Position numbers and translations under genes: made by a program. A DNA stretch of 21,599 nucleotides. Source: Nemertoderma westbladi. Taxonomy: Eukaryota; Xenacoelomorpha; Nemertodermatida; Nemertodermatidae. Below the pieces are notes generated by a model, which was given only the letters and a program-made list of their open reading frames with translations, had not been told where the DNA came from and searched no databases. The DNA lies in assembly GCA_032718475.1 (NCBI GenBank), contig JAUCBJ010003301.1, forward strand, positions 1 through 21,599, written 5' to 3'. Positions 18,010-21,599 of the stretch are shown here, piece by piece (position 1 is the stretch's first letter; the number at the start of each line of letters is the position of its first letter).

Positions 18010-19710
18010 GGATGCCGATGACACTGACAGCAAGAAGTCATCTAAGACTGACTGGGAGGAAAAGCCAACAAAACCGCCAGGTTAAGGCAGAATGTCCAGC
18101 CGATCGCCTCATGTTGGAAGGCCCAGTCCTCTTTGAAAAGCCCTTAAATAATGAAAGCAGAACAACAATTATAGTGCATGAATCTGCACTCCCTTATAAT
18201 CACATTGGCGATATCTCCTTTGATGAAGTCAAGGCTGCTGCAAAGAACATTTAAGACCAATCGTCCAGTGGAGTAGATAGTGTCCCCCATGAGATCTAAA
18301 TACCAGATGTTTGGAGCTTATTTATCCCATCACAATGAATGGACATGTACAGAACGATGAGAGTCCCACAAGAAATGAAAACAAATAAGTTGGTGCCAGT
18401 TCCCAAGCAGGGCAACCTAACACTCTATGGTTCTTTTCGGGGGATCTAATTAATCTCGATTGCTGCAAAGCTACCGATATACAATATAATTATATTATTA
18501 AATCGCATCAGGGATCCAATTGAGAGACTATGCTACGTGGAAATCAGAATGGGTTCCGTAAAGGTCGTGGGACCATGAAGACCATTCTGGCGCTTAGAAT
18601 GATAATTGGAGAGTTATCAAAAAAGAAAGACAGGCATCGGGCTGTTTTCTTTGTTGACTTCTTCAAGGCCTTTGATTCCATCTCTCGACAACATATGTAT
18701 GACCTTGCATTGTTATACTTGCATAATAATTGCGTAATACTTGCATTGTATGGGATTCTTGAGGAAATTATCGCAGCAATCAGATCAGTATACAATGGTT
18801 CGACGACATTTTGTGTCTACCATTAATGGTGAGACTGACCTATCCATTCGAAGGGCGACACACTTGTGCAATTCTTATTCATAATTCTTGTTGACTATGT
18901 TCTACGCAGGTCCTTCGATCATCTTAATGAAGATGGGGTGATGGTAAAACCATATCTGGGCCCTGGCTACAAAAGTTGAAGAAAAGCAGCCAAGCACCTA
19001 ACTGTTCTAGACGTTGCTGATGACTTAGGGGAACTCCCAGAAGCACTAGGTTGGCAAGTTAACTTCGACAATCATCAGGAAATCTCTAATCGTATTAGCA
19101 TAGGCATAAGGATGGTGTGCTTGAGCGTGTGGAAACTTCGGATACGTAACGATAAGGCACGATGAGATGCTCCCACGGACACCAAATCTCTGGATGACTC
19201 ATACAAAATAATGTTAGGTCGGGTTCACTGTGTCAAGTACAAAGCACATATCTCCAAACAGACAATATACAGCATTGGAGGTTTCTCATGGGTCCCCGTG
19301 AGCTTGAATCTTGAACAAAGCCGCCCCGCTTCGCAAGACATTGCTTCCGTCCTGAGCACCAGCTTGTGCACAACATTGTGCTTTGGCAGCCTCATGGAGC
19401 AAATAAGCATGATAGACAACCCATGACTTTCTTTGAGACACCTCTTAAGGACACTGGCCATGAAGATGCGGATAATCTCACATAAGTCATGGGGATAGGT
19501 TGCAATGCGGCGCAATGTTTTTGATAAACCGGCAAAACATTATTAACGAAAGCTGCATTGCAGCATGCAAATTGTGGAATGTATGGTGGTGGCACAAATG
19601 TTCCATAACCGCTTCTCATATGTCCAGCGCAATGCAGCATTATAGTATAGTATAGCGCAATGCAGCTGATTATACCTGTAGTAGTATCTCTGTATGTGTG
19701 TCGAACAAAT
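18010..19710 (+). mobile_element. Broken LINE-type retrotransposon copy with reverse transcriptase remnant
   Basis: Conserved blocks follow in the expected order but in shifting frames. A region upstream of the reverse transcriptase covers 18012-18254 (ends FDEVKAAAKNI). Next, in the following frame, come SSGVDSVPHEI, a PVPKQGNL block and a RGI...LISIAAKLP block with stops. QNGFRKGRGT and the catalytic block FVDFFKAFDSISR lie in 18530-18826. A VADD box (the YxDD position) is near 19010-19025, and the C-terminal domain is at about 19270-19510. The end carries GCAATGCAGC boxes and a short TAGTATAG repeat. It belongs to the same family and strand as the fragment at 1-334. Many stops and frameshifts show it is dead. 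Clade is uncertain; the 5' end is truncated or unrecognised. Confidence 0.82.
18530..18826 (+). pseudogene. Reverse transcriptase domain fragment
   Basis: About 98 open codons with the start of the RT palm. QNGFRKGRGT (residues 6-15) is the block before motif A; FVDFFKAFDSISR (residues 41-53) is motif A, keeping both aspartates; LYGILEEIIAAIRSVYNG (residues 73-90) follows. The frame breaks before the YxDD box, which is found about 190 bases downstream in another frame as VADD. An ORF in this frame does not encode an active enzyme. Confidence 0.75.
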
Positions 19711-21428
19711 AAACTAGTTAAAGGATACAAGGTAAAGTTGTTTTAGGGTACCTCCATCAGCGGCTTAACTCGACTCGATCATAAATAAATTATTACAAAC
19801 TCATCTTAAATAAGGAGCATAATTATTATGACCTACAACAATAGAGGCTGACCCCACCTTAGGCCACATCATAAACAGATATACTAGCAGCTGTTGAGTC
19901 ATTATTATAGTTTAATTTTCATATGTACGGCCGATCGGATTATACTAGTTGACTAGTAGATTAGGAATACTTACTTACACAGGTCTGAGGTAATTATATC
20001 GTTTCCGTACGCCCCGGTTTAAAAAAATGGAAATCAATTAATACAATTTATTATTATTTTTTGTCTGTTTGGTGATTTGATTCTTGAGTTGAGTTGATTC
20101 TTACCTGGAGGTACAAGAGTTGACATATCTCTTGAACTAAATGATCTACGACTTGATGAAGGCCAAAGTAAGGAGGATTAAATTATCTTTCAGCCCAGCA
20201 GTTTTATTTAATGTAAGAAAGCGGTCTAAGTAGGTAAAATTTCAGTTAGAGGGTATAGTTAGTTAATTTTTAGTCAGCAACTAAGTACCTGTAAAGCTAT
20301 TAGAGGCCTAAGCTAAATGAATAATTAATTAGTTGTTTGTTACTGAATCTTTTGAACGGGTTGGTATGAATATGGGGGGTGGATTGGTTCATCCCTCACC
20401 CCTACCGCTCTATAAAAATGGTTGAACTTGAAGTCAAATATAATATAATATTGTTCTGAAAATTGAAATTGCACCAGTTAAGTAAATGATTTTTATAAAA
20501 TGAATATATACCCAGAATAAGGTAAGTGCGCTAAAATTATTTTATACAATTAATAATAAATACATAATATTATAAGGTATAAAAATTACTACTAACTATT
20601 TGCATCGTGGTCTGTAGAGTAGCACACTACAATGCATTTTATTTTACTCCAAAATTGAAATTAGGTGCTGAAAAAATGTTACCTTTAACAGATTTATTCG
20701 CAACAAAAGGGGTCACAGATAATGAAAAATTTGTTTAATATTTGATATGTTTAAATGTTTGAGTTTGATGTATCCCATTTTTCATTATCTGTGTTCGCCA
20801 TCAAATCTTGGCTTATATTTCAAGATTTATGGGATTATTTATCGAATAAAAAAGTGTTATATGCCAAGAATTTCGCCAAAATCAAATGTGTTTCTTAATA
20901 ATTATTTTAAAACTGCTGGAGTGATTTTATGTTACAATTTAGCAATAAAATATTATGTATTTAGTAACAATACGCAATGTAATTTGCGACAGTTTCTTTT
21001 ATACCCTAAAATATAATGAAATAATGTCGCCCAATAAAATTAGTTAATTAATTATTATTCCCCAAAGATTTTTAATTAACTCGCATTTATGGGGGAGATG
21101 TAATCCGAACCCAAAGTCTTATTCGTATCGTTTATGAATAATAATTAATCAATGGGAAATAACTATTAATTCTGTGGGGCATAATAATAACCCTTTAAAT
21201 AATTAATAATGTGAGACATTTATAACATAAGTTGACAGTTTAAAAACACCCAGCCAATGATACCCATCCTGGTAGTTAAATTCATGATACACATTCGAAT
21301 AATAATGTATAATACAATATAATTTATATATATTTAGAAATAAATAAGATACAGTGAAATAAAAATAAAAAAGCGAAGTAGTAAACAAAGTATAACAAAT
21401 ATTTATACGAACTAAATATCTACGCTAA
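19711..21428. other. AT-rich region without recognisable genes
   Basis: No conserved coding segment, RNA gene or transposon was recognised. The longest open frame (20747-21016, 89 codons) is rich in Tyr, Leu, Ile and Asn, as expected by chance in AT-rich DNA. It overlaps one arm of the 17-bp inverted repeat at 20714-20793. Confidence 0.55.
20714..20793. repeat. Perfect 17-bp inverted repeat, 46-base spacer
   Basis: CACAGATAATGAAAAAT (20714-20730) and its reverse complement (20777-20793). Identity stops sharply at both ends. There is no flanking duplication that I can see. It could be the ends of a tiny MITE or a hairpin. Confidence 0.7.
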
Positions 21429-21566
21429 TTAACAATTCATTATTGCACTAAAATTCACCTCAACAAAATACACCACGCCTCGTATACTGTACACGTATAC
21501 GCCATCATCCGTAATAGTGTCATTTTCTTCATTATGATTATTATTATTATTTTCGTAGTTTGTACT
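21429..21566 (-). other. Possible coding exon fragment at the window's right edge
   Basis: A 45-codon open segment on the minus strand with composition unlike random AT-rich DNA: an Asn run, then HNEENDTITDDGVYVYSIRG and VVYFVEVNFSAIMNC before TAA. There is no ATG at its head and a TGA lies just upstream, so it would need splicing from an exon beyond the window or a frameshift at the AAT microsatellite (about 21536-21551). No clean acceptor is visible. I do not recognise the family. Low confidence. Confidence 0.25.
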
Positions 21567-21599
21567 TCATCATGGTCAGAGGTTGTACTTAATTTAGGG

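Noticed and set aside
20747-21016. 89-codon open frame
   Set aside because: Low-complexity AT-driven composition, overlaps an inverted-repeat arm, and shows no recognisable motif.

Overview
This is nuclear DNA of an invertebrate animal. It is AT-rich, with intron-split genes, long AT-rich spacers, decayed non-LTR retrotransposons, a foldback element and a satellite array of about 7.5 kb. The gene families are animal ones: an AGAP-type Arf-GAP, a two-lobed EF-hand protein and an FBXL-like leucine-rich-repeat protein. I cannot fix the phylum from sequence alone. Nothing looks bacterial, and there are no operons, CRISPR arrays or ribosome binding sites.

Layout. 1-334: 3' end of a LINE-type retrotransposon, inside the last intron of the AGAP gene. 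701-1211 (+): terminal coding exon of AGAP, followed by AT-rich 3' UTR and intergenic DNA to about 4.45 kb. 4453-14739 (-): an EF-hand gene in two coding exons. Its large 5' exon is 14119-14739. Its last exon, 4580-4726, was recovered here by reading the minus strand through matching splice sites. The 9.4 kb intron between them carries an 868-bp perfect-ended foldback element (5045-5912) and a roughly 55-bp BamHI-type satellite (about 6174-13363). The satellite ends in a short arm of inverted monomers (13440-13700) and has a 13-bp direct repeat outside both edges. 14997-15268: a decayed 20-bp minisatellite. 15973-17514 (-): an intronless 513-aa LRR protein. About 18010-19710 (+): a second, heavily broken copy of the same LINE family as the left edge. 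19.7-21.6 kb: AT-rich DNA with little to call.

The genes show no shared pathway. AGAP and the EF-hand gene converge. The EF-hand and LRR genes both read leftward, with the minisatellite between them.

Main points of interest: (1) the EF-hand gene spans the satellite, and only its fourth Ca2+ loop (in the distant exon) looks canonical; (2) a 65-bp triplication covers the gene's 3' end, and its junction creates the stop codon; (3) the satellite is organised like a Foldback/Galileo-type element, with inverted tandem-repeat arms and flanking direct repeats; (4) the satellite contains a higher-order repeat of about 1.3 kb.
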